A program made the translations under genes and the position numbers. From an uncultured Porphyromonadaceae bacterium (GTDB taxonomy: Bacteria; Bacteroidota; Bacteroidia; Bacteroidales; Muribaculaceae): a stretch of DNA of 62,446 bases. The DNA lies in NCBI GenBank assembly GCA_947174335.1, contig CAMWIM010000006.1, positions 1 through 62,446 on the forward strand, in the 5' to 3' direction. The notes beneath the pieces are model-generated. The model had not been told where the DNA came from. It did not search any database and saw nothing but the letters and a program-made list of their open reading frames with translations. This document shows positions 27,553 to 37,632 of the stretch, in pieces (the stretch's first letter is position 1; every line of letters begins with the position of its first letter).

Positions 27553-28920
27553 ATGACATACGATGATATAGCAAAAACAGATAATTTTATATCTGACGGA
27601 CCAAAACACACCGACATCAAAGTTGTAGGAGTCGGAGGTGGCGGTGGTAACGCCGTAAACTACATGTTTGAACAAGGTATTAAAGATGTATCTTTTGTAA
27701 TCTGCAATACCGACCGTCAACACATCAACAGTTCTCCTATCTCAACCCGAGTGCTTCTCGGACCCAAAACCTGCCAGGGTCTGGGTGCCGGTAATGATCC
27801 CAACGTGGCTCGCGATGCTGCCGAAGAATCGGTAGAGGAGATTGGCAAAATCTTTGAAGATGGTACCAAGATGGTATTCATCACCGCCGGTATGGGTGGT
27901 GGTACAGGTACAGGAGCCGCCCCTATCGTTGCACGTGAAGCCCGCAAACGCGGACTCCTCACAATCGGTATCGTAACAATTCCGTTCCTTTTTGAGCAAC
28001 GCAAAAAAATTATCAAAGCTCTTGAAGGTGCTGAAGAAATGAGTAAAAATGTTGATGCAATGATGGTTATCAACAACGAACGACTCACCGAGATTTATCG
28101 TGACCTCGACTTCATGAACGCGTTCCATAAGGCTGACGAAACTCTTGCCGTTGCCGCTCGAAGTATTTCTGAACTCATCACCACTCAGGGCCACATCAAT
28201 ATTGACTTCCGTGACGTCAACACAACTCTCCGTAATGGAGGAGCAGCCATTATTTCGACCGGTTATGGTGAAGGCGAGAACCGTGTAACCAAAGCTATTG
28301 AAGATGCGCTCAACTCCCCACTTTTGAAAGATACCGATATATACACTTCTCAACGATTCATGTTCAACATCTATTATAATCCGAATGCTGAAAATGCATT
28401 CAAGATGTCAGAAGCTGATCAAATCACAGCCTTCATGACAAATCTTGACCCGGATGTTGACGCAATATGGGGTGTGGCTCATGACGAATCGCTCGGAGAA
28501 AAAATCAAGATTTCAATTCTTGCATCAGGATTTGACTTGACTCTTCACGGTGCCGGTGAAACAAGAAAAATTAATGAAACAACCAAGAAAGCTGAAGCTG
28601 AAGCTGAAACTCAACAAGAGATACCAACTGGCGTAAATAACTCCAAGAAATTAGAGTCAGAGTATGGCGAAAAAGCCAAAGAAATGGAGCGTCAGGCTGC
28701 TCGCAACCGATACATCATTTTAACTCCCGCTCAAATGGATAACGAGTCTATTCTCGAAATCGTTGAACGAACTCCGGTTTATTCCCGTAGTAATAAAACC
28801 GCCCAGGAGATGCGTCGTCAAATGGAAAACGGCGAAGCTGTCTCTGCGGCTCCTACCAATAGTCCCGGAGTAAATCCCAATGACAATAATCCCAAATCGG
28901 GCAACGTAATTTCATTCTAA
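27553..28920 (+). CDS. ftsZ: Division tubulin-like GTPase FtsZ
   Basis: 455-residue GTPase forming the cytokinetic ring. The nucleotide loop GGGTGTG is at 115-121, the T7 catalytic loop has Asp218 and Asp221 (NIDFRDV), and VGVGGGGGNAV starts the fold. The globular part ends near 330, followed by a long linker rich in Lys, Glu, Gln and Asn. The extreme C-terminus ends in SGNVISF and does not show the usual (D/E)-x-P-x-F-L type peptide that binds FtsA in many bacteria. It is the last gene of the division cluster. Confidence 0.96.
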   Translation: MTYDDIAKTDNFISDGPKHTDIKVVGVGGGGGNAVNYMFEQGIKDVSFVICNTDRQHINSSPISTRVLLGPKTCQGLGAGNDPNVARDAAEESVEEIGKIFEDGTKMVFITAGMGGGTGTGAAPIVAREARKRGLLTIGIVTIPFLFEQRKKIIKALEGAEEMSKNVDAMMVINNERLTEIYRDLDFMNAFHKADETLAVAARSISELITTQGHINIDFRDVNTTLRNGGAAIISTGYGEGENRVTKAIEDALNSPLLKDTDIYTSQRFMFNIYYNPNAENAFKMSEADQITAFMTNLDPDVDAIWGVAHDESLGEKIKISILASGFDLTLHGAGETRKINETTKKAEAEAETQQEIPTGVNNSKKLESEYGEKAKEMERQAARNRYIILTPAQMDNESILEIVERTPVYSRSNKTAQEMRRQMENGEAVSAAPTNSPGVNPNDNNPKSGNVISF

Positions 28921-28958
28921 ACTGAACCGATATTTACCACGGTATTTCGACAAGGAAT

Positions 28959-29735
28959 ATGCAGCATCTTTCCCTCATAGAATCGCACGAAGCCGACGCG
29001 CCGTTTACGCGTGCCGAGATGGAGGCTACCCAAGGCACCCATTATTCGTGGCAAAGGGGAATCGAAGCGGTCGAAATACCCGTGAGCGTCGGACGTGACC
29101 CGGCTGTCATATCAGTTGTCCTTGTCCTTATCATCTTGACTCTCTGCACACTTAATCACTTTGGCAAGATGATAAGCGAGATGGCACACGATCTTTTTTC
29201 GTTGAAAGTGCGCGAAAACATCTTTGACGACGAGACAACCACCGACAGCCGAACGTATATCTTTCTTTTCCTGCAATTGTTTGTCAGTGAAAGCCTGCTG
29301 TTATACACCTTTTTAGCTACGCCCGAAGACTACACAACCTATCTGAGCCTTAATTTGTTGCTCGGCAAGCTGTTTTTATTGATGGCAAGCTACTATGTTT
29401 TTCAGCTTGTGGCATACAGCGTGCTCGGATATGTATTTATCGTACAGAACGGAATATCAATTTTTCTGAAGGGATTTTATGCGTCGCAGGGACTTTTGTC
29501 AATGGCGATTTTAATGCCGGCGATGGCGTCGGTATTTTATCCCGAATATGGAAGTATAATGGTAATTATTGGTGCAATATGTTATATTTTTACCAAAATA
29601 TGCTTCATAATTAAAGGAATTAGAATTTTTTACCAAAATTTTTTCTCGTGGCTCTATTTTATTTTGTATCTTTGCACCGTTGAAATTATTCCACTGATTT
29701 TAGTCGGCACAGAAGCTATGATTTTGTGCGAATAG
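28959..29735 (+). CDS. DUF4271 domain membrane protein
   Basis: 258 residues with about six to seven hydrophobic segments starting near residue 48 (VISVVLVLIILTLCTL). The size, topology and position directly before hemD fit the DUF4271 family, a Bacteroidota membrane family of unknown function often found in this place. Its 3' end contains a clear promoter box (29667-29674) for the genes that follow. It starts 38 bases after ftsZ and may be read from the same message. Confidence 0.75.
   Translation: MQHLSLIESHEADAPFTRAEMEATQGTHYSWQRGIEAVEIPVSVGRDPAVISVVLVLIILTLCTLNHFGKMISEMAHDLFSLKVRENIFDDETTTDSRTYIFLFLQLFVSESLLLYTFLATPEDYTTYLSLNLLLGKLFLLMASYYVFQLVAYSVLGYVFIVQNGISIFLKGFYASQGLLSMAILMPAMASVFYPEYGSIMVIIGAICYIFTKICFIIKGIRIFYQNFFSWLYFILYLCTVEIIPLILVGTEAMILCE
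29667..29674 (+). promoter_or_regulatory. Bacteroidota -7 box inside the DUF4271 gene, for hemD-rnpA-yidD-tatD
   Basis: TATCTTTG followed by CACC matches TAnnTTTG closely. It lies in the last 70 bases of the preceding gene and would begin transcription near 29680, leaving a leader of about 87 bases to the hemD start. Confidence 0.5.
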
Positions 29736-29766
29736 AATAAGTGAATTCAAATAGAATTAGTAAAGC

Positions 29767-30528
29767 GTGAAAATCAAGAAAGTTTTAGTTTCTCAGCCAA
29801 AACCGTCGAACGACAAATCACCCTATTACGAAATTGGCGAGAAATATGGCGTTGAAGTAGTTTTTCGTCCATTCATTAAAGTTGAAGGACTTTCAGCAAA
29901 AGAATTCAGACAGCAACGCATCAGCATTCCGGAATATACCGCAATAATCTTTACCGCTAAAGCTGCGATAGATGCATTTTTTCACATCTGTGAAGAAATG
30001 AGAATTACCATTCCCGACACAATGAAATATTTTTGCACAACCGAGCCTATCGCACTCTATCTGCAGAAATATACCTTATATCGTAAACGTAAAATTTTCC
30101 ACGGCTCGACCGGTAAGCTTGATGACCCTGCTCTTGTTCAGGCTCTCAACAAAAACGCCAAGGAAAAATTTCTTTACGCAGTCAGCGACGTTTACAAAGA
30201 TGAAGCAAGCCCGCTCGACAAGACAAACATCACCTACACAAAAGCTGTGATGTACCGCACGGTCAGCAATGATTTTCAAGAAGGCGAATCGTTTGACTAT
30301 GATGTGCTTCTGTTCTTCAGCCACGCAGGTATTGACTCGTTGTTGAAAAACTTCCCCGACTTCAAGCAAACCGACATTTACATCGGTTGCTTTGGCGAAT
30401 CAACCGTCAAAGCGGCTACCGATGCCGGTCTTACAGTCAACTTCAAGGCTCCCAACCCCCAGTCACCGTCTATGACTGCGGCTCTTGACCATTTCCTTCA
30501 GGAGCATATTGACGAAATCGAAAAATAA
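29767..30528 (+). CDS. hemD: Uroporphyrinogen-III synthase family protein (HemD-like)
   Basis: 253-residue two-lobed protein of the HemD family, which closes and inverts hydroxymethylbilane to uroporphyrinogen III. It starts at a GTG. Typical features are the N-lobe VLVSQPKP, the IIFTAKAAIDAFF segment and the C-lobe LLFFSHAGIDSLL followed by CFGESTVKAATDAGL. HemD sequences are poorly conserved, and many Bacteroidota that cannot make haem keep this gene next to rnpA, so catalytic activity is not certain. Confidence 0.8.
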   Translation: MKIKKVLVSQPKPSNDKSPYYEIGEKYGVEVVFRPFIKVEGLSAKEFRQQRISIPEYTAIIFTAKAAIDAFFHICEEMRITIPDTMKYFCTTEPIALYLQKYTLYRKRKIFHGSTGKLDDPALVQALNKNAKEKFLYAVSDVYKDEASPLDKTNITYTKAVMYRTVSNDFQEGESFDYDVLLFFSHAGIDSLLKNFPDFKQTDIYIGCFGESTVKAATDAGLTVNFKAPNPQSPSMTAALDHFLQEHIDEIEK

Positions 30529-30543
30529 GATTACGTTGACAAA

Positions 30544-30957
30544 GTGAAACCCTTTGGTCTCGGCAAAAAAAACAAATTGTGTTCGGTTATCGCTATCGAC
30601 TCTTTGTTTTCACACGCCGACGGGGTTGAAACCTGCTTTGCCTATCCCATAAAAATTATTTGGCGTATCAACCAGGCTCGCAAAGCCGATCGTGATACGC
30701 CCAAATTTTTTATATCAGTTCCAAAACGCCGTTTCAAGCACGCAGTTGACCGCGTTAAAATGCGACGTCGCATCAGAGAATCATACCGACTGGCTCGACC
30801 CGAACTGCTCGGCGATATCCAACTACCTATTGACATGGCAATTGTCTGCGTTGCCGACAAGATTGTCGACTCAAAATATATCTCAGCGGCAGTCACAAAA
30901 CTCCTAACCAAAATTGCTGAACAATGTCGTCAATACTCTCCCGCGCAACCCGACTGA
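30544..30957 (+). CDS. rnpA: Ribonuclease P protein component RnpA
   Basis: 137-residue basic protein that assists the RNase P RNA in removing 5' leaders from tRNA precursors. The central RNA-binding signature is present as [22 protein letters not shown]. It starts at GTG 16 bases after hemD. Its last 34 bases overlap yidD in another frame. rpmH, the usual neighbour in other phyla, is not here, as is normal for Bacteroidota. Confidence 0.92.
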   Translation: MKPFGLGKKNKLCSVIAIDSLFSHADGVETCFAYPIKIIWRINQARKADRDTPKFFISVPKRRFKHAVDRVKMRRRIRESYRLARPELLGDIQLPIDMAIVCVADKIVDSKYISAAVTKLLTKIAEQCRQYSPAQPD

Positions 30958-31166
30958 CATCACGGTTGCTGATTATACCGATCAAATTTTATCAACTTGC
31001 TATATCGCCGATGTTTCCTGCATCGTGCCGGTTTACCCCGACTTGCAGTGCCTATGCAATCGAAGCACTCAAAAAGCATGGACCAATCAAAGGCTTATGG
31101 CTCACAATCAAACGAATAGCCCGTTGTCATCCATGGGGCGGCTCAGGCTATGACCCCGTTCCATGA
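30924..31166 (+). CDS. yidD: Membrane protein insertion efficiency factor YidD
   Basis: 80-residue protein of the YidD family, peripheral to the inner membrane and thought to assist YidC. The signature [20 protein letters not shown] and the downstream [12 protein letters not shown] are intact. It overlaps rnpA by 34 bases and tatD by four (ATGA). Confidence 0.93.
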   Translation: MSSILSRATRLTSRLLIIPIKFYQLAISPMFPASCRFTPTCSAYAIEALKKHGPIKGLWLTIKRIARCHPWGGSGYDPVP

Positions 31167-31795
31167 CAAACAATATCATCGACATACATCATCACGGAGC
31201 AGAACTGCGAGCCAATGCCGTCAACTCTGTTATGGCAGGCGATCATATACCCGCCGGTGACTATCTGTTTTCGGTCGGAATACACCCTTGGCAAACCGAC
31301 CGCAATGACCTCGACCGGTTATTTGAGACAGTCAGGCAGGCGATAGAAGACCCTCGCGTGGTGGCAATCGGCGAAGCCGGAATCGATCGTCTGCGAGGTG
31401 GTGATATCAAACTCCAAACCGAGATATTTGAACGTCACATCGACCTTGCCGTTGAGATTGGGAAGCCGTTGATTATCCACAATGTCAGAGCTACTGACCT
31501 AATCATTCCTATGCTAAAAAAAGCGGGGAAAGGTTTAAAGCCAATCATCCACGGTTTCAGAGGGAAACCGATTGAAGCTCAACAGCTGATCGATGCCGGA
31601 GCATACATTTCAATCGGTCAATATTTTAATCAAGACACGGCAAAAATGATTCCGGGCGACCGATTATTTGCCGAAACCGACGAGTCGGTTCTGCCAACAA
31701 ATGATATTATTAAAGCAATTGCAAACGCCCGGCAAACAACTCCCGAAAAAATAGAAGGACAAATCGTCCTAAACGCTGAACTATTAAACGATTAA
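31163..31795 (+). CDS. TatD family metal-dependent hydrolase, short form
   Basis: 210 residues, shorter than canonical TatD (about 260), as in other Bacteroidota copies. The metal-binding pattern is recognisable: DIHHHG at the start, GEAGID, the histidines of HNVRA and HGFRG, and ETDES. The N-terminal HHH replaces the usual HxH. Family activities include metal-dependent DNase and D-aminoacyl-tRNA hydrolysis; the substrate here is unknown. Confidence 0.85.
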   Translation: MTNNIIDIHHHGAELRANAVNSVMAGDHIPAGDYLFSVGIHPWQTDRNDLDRLFETVRQAIEDPRVVAIGEAGIDRLRGGDIKLQTEIFERHIDLAVEIGKPLIIHNVRATDLIIPMLKKAGKGLKPIIHGFRGKPIEAQQLIDAGAYISIGQYFNQDTAKMIPGDRLFAETDESVLPTNDIIKAIANARQTTPEKIEGQIVLNAELLND

Positions 31796-31842
31796 AAACG
31801 TTTAGTAATTGTGTTACCCCCTAATTCACCATTCATCAGATT

Positions 31843-33081
31843 ATGAAATCAGCCAATCCATCTACCAAAAAGATAGGACAGACAATATCAACTATGCTTG
31901 ATTATTTGCGCGACCACCTGAAACAAGTTATCATCATTGTGGTGGCGCTCGCCGTGATAATTACCCTGCTCGCCATATTACTCAAGCCCAAAGAGCCACA
32001 GGCTCCGTTACCGACTGTTGAAGTTGAAAACGTAACGGTTGATGACGTGAATATTTATGGCGAATATGTCGGACACATCGAGCCACAGCATCTTGTACAG
32101 ATTCGTGCCCGTGTCGAGGGGTATCTTCAAAGCATTAATTTTGTCGAGGGAACTTATGTCAAAAAAGGTCAGTTACTCTTTGTGATTGATCCTCAGCTCT
32201 ATGAAGCGAAAGTAAACAAAGCTCGAGCCCAACTCAACAAAGCCAAAGCGGTTGCCCACAAGGCTCAGCGCGACCTTGAACGAATCAAGCCGCTTTACGA
32301 ACAGAACGCCGCATCACAGCTTGATCTTGACAATGCACAGGCAGCCTACGAAACAGCCCAAGCCGAAGTCGTAGTCAGCGAAGCCGACTTAATCCAAGCC
32401 CAGCTCACACTTAACTATACACGCATCACATCGCCCATATCGGGCTATGCGTCGGAATGTTATGCCGATATAGGTAATCTTGTAGGGTCGTCAGCAGCCT
32501 CGCTGCTCGCTACTATTGTGAAAAGTGACACTGTTGTAGTCGAATTCTCGATGACCGCACTTGATTATCTCAGAAGCAAATCGCGCAACGTCAATCTCGG
32601 TAATGACGAATCGGGACTTAAACACACTTCATTTGTCAATATCACACTCCCCGACGGAACAGAATATCCCTATCAAGGCAGTGTAAACTCTTCCGAACCA
32701 CAGGTTGACCCCAAGACCGGAACATTTATGGTACACGCCAATATGCCGAACCCAGAACGTAGCCTTCTTCCCGGTGAATTTACCAAAGTCAAAGTGCTTT
32801 TGGACGTTCGCGAAGACGCTATAGAGGTACCTACCAAAGCACTCGTAATTGAAAAAGGGGGTGCGTTCATTTATGTTGTACGCCCCGACAGCATTGTAGA
32901 ACGCCGTTTCATCGAGACAGGTCCCGAAGTAGGTAAAAACGTGATTGTCGAACGTGGATTAACGTCAGGAGAAAAGATTGTGACCGAAGGATTTCACAAG
33001 CTCACCCATGGCATGAAAGTAAATCCGATTCCAGCACAATCGGTTGAGAAATCAAATAAAGAGTCTGGCGATGAAGCGTAA
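31843..33081 (+). CDS. RND efflux periplasmic adaptor (AcrA/MexA type)
   Basis: 412-residue membrane fusion protein. A membrane segment at about 28-48 (VIIIVVALAVIITLLAILL) has no lipobox, so it is an inner-membrane anchor. Then follow the barrel-sandwich halves (EYVGHIEPQHLVQIRARVEGYL and the ITSPISGYASE region), a helical hairpin rich in Ala and Gln (about 120-190), and the beta-barrel and membrane-proximal domains. It is the first gene of a three-gene pump; no regulator is adjacent. Confidence 0.93.
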   Translation: MKSANPSTKKIGQTISTMLDYLRDHLKQVIIIVVALAVIITLLAILLKPKEPQAPLPTVEVENVTVDDVNIYGEYVGHIEPQHLVQIRARVEGYLQSINFVEGTYVKKGQLLFVIDPQLYEAKVNKARAQLNKAKAVAHKAQRDLERIKPLYEQNAASQLDLDNAQAAYETAQAEVVVSEADLIQAQLTLNYTRITSPISGYASECYADIGNLVGSSAASLLATIVKSDTVVVEFSMTALDYLRSKSRNVNLGNDESGLKHTSFVNITLPDGTEYPYQGSVNSSEPQVDPKTGTFMVHANMPNPERSLLPGEFTKVKVLLDVREDAIEVPTKALVIEKGGAFIYVVRPDSIVERRFIETGPEVGKNVIVERGLTSGEKIVTEGFHKLTHGMKVNPIPAQSVEKSNKESGDEA

Positions 33082-36000
33082 TTTCTTTCTTGAGCATCCG
33101 GTCTTTTCGATTGTAATCTCGATAGTAATCTTTATTATCGGGGCAATCGGACTAACCCTGTTGCCTGTTGACCAATATCCCGAGATTGTACCACCGGTCG
33201 TAAAGGTTTCTGCTTCTTACCCCGGAGCCGACGCAACCACTGTTACTCAAGCAGTTGCAACTCCGATTGAACAAGAATTGAACGGTACGCCCGGCATGAT
33301 TTACATGTCTTCAACCAGCTCAAATTCAGGCGGTTTTTCATGTAACATCACTTTTGACATCGACACCGACCCCGAATTGGCTGCCGTTGATATTCAAAAC
33401 CGAATCAAAAAGGCTGAATCGCGTCTCCCTGCCGAAGTCGTTCAAAATGGTATCTCAGTTTCAAAAGAGACTGCAAGCAAACTGATGACCATCACCATTC
33501 AGAGTAACGACCCGAAATATGATGAGATATATTTGAGTAACTATACAACGTTGAATGTTGTCGACCCTCTGCGTCGTATTCCCGGCGTGGGTAGTATATC
33601 AAACGTCGGAGGCAGATATTATGCAATGCAGATTTGGGTGTCGCCCGACAAGCTCGCCGACCTCGGTTTGACCGTGAAAGACATTCAAAACGCACTTAAA
33701 GACCAAAACCGTGAATCGGCAGCCGGTGCACTCGGGCAGGCTCCTGCCGAAGACATCGACATAACAATGCCTATCATTGCACGCGGTCGCCTTTCGTCGG
33801 TCTCTGAATTTGAAGAGATTGTCCTGCGTGCCAATGCCGACGGCTCGATGATCAGAATGAAAGATGTTGCGCGCGTTTCGCTCGAAGCGTCAAGCTACGC
33901 AACTGAGAGCGGAATCAACGGTGGTAATGCTGCCGTGCTGAATATCAACATGTTACCCGGTTCAAACGCCATGGATGTTGCCGAGGCTGTCAAGAAAGAG
34001 ATTGAAACAATCTCCCGAAACTTTCCCGACGGAATCACCTACGACATTCCGTTTGACATGACAACCTATATCTCAGAATCAATTCACCATGTCTATCGCA
34101 CATTCTTCGAGGCACTTATCCTCGTTATTATAGTTGTATTCCTCTCGCTCCAGAACTGGCGCACAACGCTCATTCCCGTCATCGCCGTACCTATCTCGTT
34201 GGTCGGAACGTTCGGCGTAATGCTCATCTTCGGCTTCTCGCTCAATATGTTGACACTGCTCGGTTTGATTCTTGCAATTGGTATTGTGGTCGATGATGCT
34301 ATCGTTGTAGTCGAAAATGTCGATCGTATCATGAACACCGAGCATCTCAGCCCATACGAGGCAACCGCCAAAGCGATGAGCGGCCTGTCGAGCGCACTGA
34401 TAGCCATGTCGCTGGTTCTTTGTGCGGTATTCATTCCGGTGAGTTTTCTTCCGGGCATTACCGGACAACTCTATCGCCAGTTTACAATCACAATTGCAGT
34501 TTCGGTAATCATTTCAACTATTGTTGCGCTGACACTGTCACCGGTGATGTGTGCTCACCTGCTCAAACCCGACTCAGGCAAAAAGAAAAACCGCTTTTTC
34601 CGCCGCATAAACTTTATTCTTGCTCGTGGCAACCGTTCTTACGGTCGTATCATCAAACGAGTGATAAACCACCCGAAAAGAATGTATGCCGCTTTTGGAC
34701 TCGCTCTGGTTTTCATTTGGTTTATGAACAGAGTTGTGCCCCAAAGCTTTATGTCGCAGGAAGATCAGGGTTATTTCACCGTCGAGCTTGAACTGCCTGA
34801 AGGAGCGACGATTGAGCGCAGTCGCAAGGTAACTGAGCGTGCGATGGAATTTCTCAAGAATGACCCCGACGTCGAGTTCGTACTAAACGTTACAGGGTCA
34901 TCGCCACGAATGGGAACCAACTCGGCTCACTCTCAGTTGACCGTTATTTTGAAGCCGTGGGAAGAGCGCAAAACCGACGACATCGCTGAGATTCGCGAAC
35001 GCATCAGAAAAGAATTTCAGAGTTATCCCGAAAGCAAGGTTTATATTTTCAGCCCGGCGATCATCCCCGGACTCGGCACATCGGGCGGCTTTGAAATGGT
35101 ACTCGAAGCGCGCGGCGATGCAACCTACAACGAGTTGAGAGCCGCTGTCGATACGCTTATGCGATATGCAGCCGACGAACCGGCACTTGCCGATGTTTCA
35201 TCATCGATGCAGGGCGACATTCCTCAGCTTTACTTCAATGTAGATCGCGACCGCGCATTGATGCAAGGCATCCCGGTCAGCGACATTTTCTCGACCATGA
35301 AAGCGTTTACCGGTTCTATTTATGTGAACGACTTCAATATGTTCAACCGCATCTATCGCGTTTATATTCAAGCCGAGGCTCCCTACCGCTCGTCACGCGA
35401 CAACCTTAACCTGTTCTTTGTCAGGGGTGCCAATAATGCAATGGTGCCAATCTCGTCGCTCGGTTCGACCTCGTTCACGACCGGACCCGGTACGATTGCC
35501 CGATTCAACATGTTCAACTCAGCCGTCATAACCGGAGAAGCGGGCAAAGGTCATAGCACAGGCGAGGCTATGGATGCGCTTCAACGCATTGTTGACGAGC
35601 ATCTTCCTTCCGAGACAATCGGCGTGGAATGGAGCGGACTTTCCTACCAGCAGAAACACGGGTCGGGGAATACGGGAGTCGTACTCGGACTCGCCTTCCT
35701 GTTCGTATTCCTGTTCCTGGCAGCACAATATGAGAGCTGGTCGGTGCCGTTGGCTGTTATCTTGTCATTGCCTATCGCCGGTGTCGGCGCATATCTCGGG
35801 ATATGGATTTGTCACCTCGAAAACAATATCTATTTCCAAATCGGACTTGTAATGCTTGTCGGACTCGTGGCTAAAAATGCCATTATGATTGTCGAATTTG
35901 CAAAAGAAGAGGTCGATAAGGGGGCTGATGCCGTCAAAGCCGCCATAAAAGCCGCCCATCTGCGTTTCCGTCCCATCGTGATGACGTCGCTCGCATTCAT

Positions 36001-36178
36001 GCTCGGACTTCTCCCGCTATTGTTTGCTTCAGGACCCGGCTCGGCAGCCCGTCGCGACATCGGTACAGGCGTATTTTTCGGTATGCTTGTCGCCATCACG
36101 GTCGGTATAATTTTTGTCCCATTCTTCTTTGTGATGATTAACAAGGCGAATGGCAAACTTAAATCGTTAAAGAAATGA
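33071..36178 (+). CDS. RND efflux transporter, HAE1 family (AcrB/MexB type)
   Basis: About 1035-residue proton-driven inner-membrane pump. The first ATG chosen (33071, MKRNFFLEHPVF) gives the family N-terminus; an ATG nine codons earlier lies deeper in the adaptor gene and is unlikely. Twelve membrane segments in two halves flank two large periplasmic loops. The proton-relay aspartates sit in GIVVDDAIVVVENVDRI, and the gate-loop region and second half (LVGLVAKNAIMIVEFAKE) are complete. It overlaps the adaptor by 11 bases and the outer-membrane gene by four. Substrates are unknown. Confidence 0.94.
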   Translation: MKRNFFLEHPVFSIVISIVIFIIGAIGLTLLPVDQYPEIVPPVVKVSASYPGADATTVTQAVATPIEQELNGTPGMIYMSSTSSNSGGFSCNITFDIDTDPELAAVDIQNRIKKAESRLPAEVVQNGISVSKETASKLMTITIQSNDPKYDEIYLSNYTTLNVVDPLRRIPGVGSISNVGGRYYAMQIWVSPDKLADLGLTVKDIQNALKDQNRESAAGALGQAPAEDIDITMPIIARGRLSSVSEFEEIVLRANADGSMIRMKDVARVSLEASSYATESGINGGNAAVLNINMLPGSNAMDVAEAVKKEIETISRNFPDGITYDIPFDMTTYISESIHHVYRTFFEALILVIIVVFLSLQNWRTTLIPVIAVPISLVGTFGVMLIFGFSLNMLTLLGLILAIGIVVDDAIVVVENVDRIMNTEHLSPYEATAKAMSGLSSALIAMSLVLCAVFIPVSFLPGITGQLYRQFTITIAVSVIISTIVALTLSPVMCAHLLKPDSGKKKNRFFRRINFILARGNRSYGRIIKRVINHPKRMYAAFGLALVFIWFMNRVVPQSFMSQEDQGYFTVELELPEGATIERSRKVTERAMEFLKNDPDVEFVLNVTGSSPRMGTNSAHSQLTVILKPWEERKTDDIAEIRERIRKEFQSYPESKVYIFSPAIIPGLGTSGGFEMVLEARGDATYNELRAAVDTLMRYAADEPALADVSSSMQGDIPQLYFNVDRDRALMQGIPVSDIFSTMKAFTGSIYVNDFNMFNRIYRVYIQAEAPYRSSRDNLNLFFVRGANNAMVPISSLGSTSFTTGPGTIARFNMFNSAVITGEAGKGHSTGEAMDALQRIVDEHLPSETIGVEWSGLSYQQKHGSGNTGVVLGLAFLFVFLFLAAQYESWSVPLAVILSLPIAGVGAYLGIWICHLENNIYFQIGLVMLVGLVAKNAIMIVEFAKEEVDKGADAVKAAIKAAHLRFRPIVMTSLAFMLGLLPLLFASGPGSAARRDIGTGVFFGMLVAITVGIIFVPFFFVMINKANGKLKSLKK

Positions 36179-37557
36179 AGAAAGGAATTTTTTACATCAT
36201 TTTGGTGATTGCGTCGGTTGGAATCACCTCATGTTCGGGAACACGAAACCTTGCTCAGCCTCAGGCTGATTTGCCCGAGACATTCCGTCCGTCACTCGGT
36301 AACGACACAAACTCGATTGCCGACGTAGAGTGGTGGAAATTCTATTCCGACTCGACCCTTTGCGAGATGATTAAGCGCACGCTCACGTTTAACCGCGACT
36401 TTTTAAAAGCCGGTGCAACCGTCGAGCAACTTCGTCAACTCTATGGTGTTCAAAAACTTAACTATACACCCGACATCAACGGTAATCTCTATGGCCAAAA
36501 CGAGACAAACGATTATAACGGTTCCGGTACAACCAATGACCCCGAATACGGGCTCAAAGGGTCAATAGCCTGGGAGGTAAACCTTTGGGGTGCATTGACA
36601 TGGAGTCAGCGTGAAGCCAAAGCAAAATACATGGCATCGGTCAACGATATGCGAGCAATGCAAATGACTCTCATTGCCGAAACCGCCTCAGCCTATTTCC
36701 GTCTCATCGCCCTTGACAACGAACTTTCAATCGTGCGCCAAACATTGATAACCCGTTCTGAAGCGTTACATCAGGCTAAACTCCGTTTTGAGGGCGGTCT
36801 CACATCTGAAACCGTCTATCAACAGGCAAAGGTTGAGTATGCCACAACCGCATCACTCGTGCCTAATCTTGAACGCCAGATTGTCGTTGCCCGCAATGCT
36901 CTGTCTCTTTTGATGGGTGAATTTCCTGCCGAAAATCTCGAACGGGGCATGATGAACATCAACCTCAATCTGCCCGACCGATTACCTGCCGGTATTCCCT
37001 CTGACCTGCTGACCCGCCGCCCCGACCTGCGAGCCTCCGAACAACGTCTGAAAGCCGCTATGGCAAACGTTGGCCTGACCTATGCCGACCGTTTCCCATC
37101 ATTCAGAATAGGCTTTACAGGCGGTCTTGAAAACGACCGACTTCAAAACTTCTTTAAATCGCCCTTTACCTATGTTATCGGGTCTATCACAGGCACTATC
37201 TTTGATTTCGGCAAGAAAAAGAGAAAATACAAGGCGTCAATCGCCACATACGACCAGGCGCGATATAGTTATGAGCAGTCGGTCATAACCGCCTTTCATG
37301 AAGTCGATAACGCCATCGAATCGTGCCGACGCACTCACGAGTCAGCAGCCCTGAAGGTCGAGTTGCGCGATGCCGCCGCAAAATATGTTCAGCTCGCCCT
37401 GTTGCAATACCGTGGCGGAACGCTCAACTACATCGATGTCCTTGATGCGCAGCGTCGCTACTTCGAAGCCCAGATCGGGGTCAGCAATGCAGTCCGCGAC
37501 CAATATCTCGCCCTCGTTAACCTCTACAAAGTCCTCGGTGGCGGCTGGCAAGAATAG
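36175..37557 (+). CDS. RND efflux outer-membrane channel lipoprotein (OprM/NodT type)
   Basis: 460-residue TolC-like outer-membrane factor. A signal sequence ends in a lipobox (ITSC, Cys20). Two duplicated halves rich in heptads form the periplasmic tunnel, with the family patterns WWKFYSD near the start, LLTRRPDLRASEQRL in the middle, and GGTLNYIDVLDAQR near the end. Overlap of four bases with the pump gene shows co-translation. No terminator is visible after it; a long palindrome-rich stretch follows. Confidence 0.93.
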   Translation: MKKGIFYIILVIASVGITSCSGTRNLAQPQADLPETFRPSLGNDTNSIADVEWWKFYSDSTLCEMIKRTLTFNRDFLKAGATVEQLRQLYGVQKLNYTPDINGNLYGQNETNDYNGSGTTNDPEYGLKGSIAWEVNLWGALTWSQREAKAKYMASVNDMRAMQMTLIAETASAYFRLIALDNELSIVRQTLITRSEALHQAKLRFEGGLTSETVYQQAKVEYATTASLVPNLERQIVVARNALSLLMGEFPAENLERGMMNINLNLPDRLPAGIPSDLLTRRPDLRASEQRLKAAMANVGLTYADRFPSFRIGFTGGLENDRLQNFFKSPFTYVIGSITGTIFDFGKKKRKYKASIATYDQARYSYEQSVITAFHEVDNAIESCRRTHESAALKVELRDAAAKYVQLALLQYRGGTLNYIDVLDAQRRYFEAQIGVSNAVRDQYLALVNLYKVLGGGWQE

Positions 37558-37632
37558 TCCACAATGCATAATGCTTAATGCACAACGCATAATTATCTGG
37601 TGCGTAGGGAGATGATTTCGGCATGTTTGTAG

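Noticed and set aside
27742-28353. 203-codon open frame on the minus strand opposite ftsZ
   Set aside because: It lies entirely antisense to a conserved gene, has no recognisable domain, and arises from the codon bias of ftsZ.
31784-31804. TAAACG/CGTTTA hairpin after tatD as a terminator
   Set aside because: Only six or seven weak pairs, overlapping the stop codon, and no T-run afterwards.
33044-33070. Earlier ATG for the RND pump
   Set aside because: Adds nine residues not seen in the family and deepens the overlap with the adaptor; the ATG at 33071 gives the usual N-terminus.
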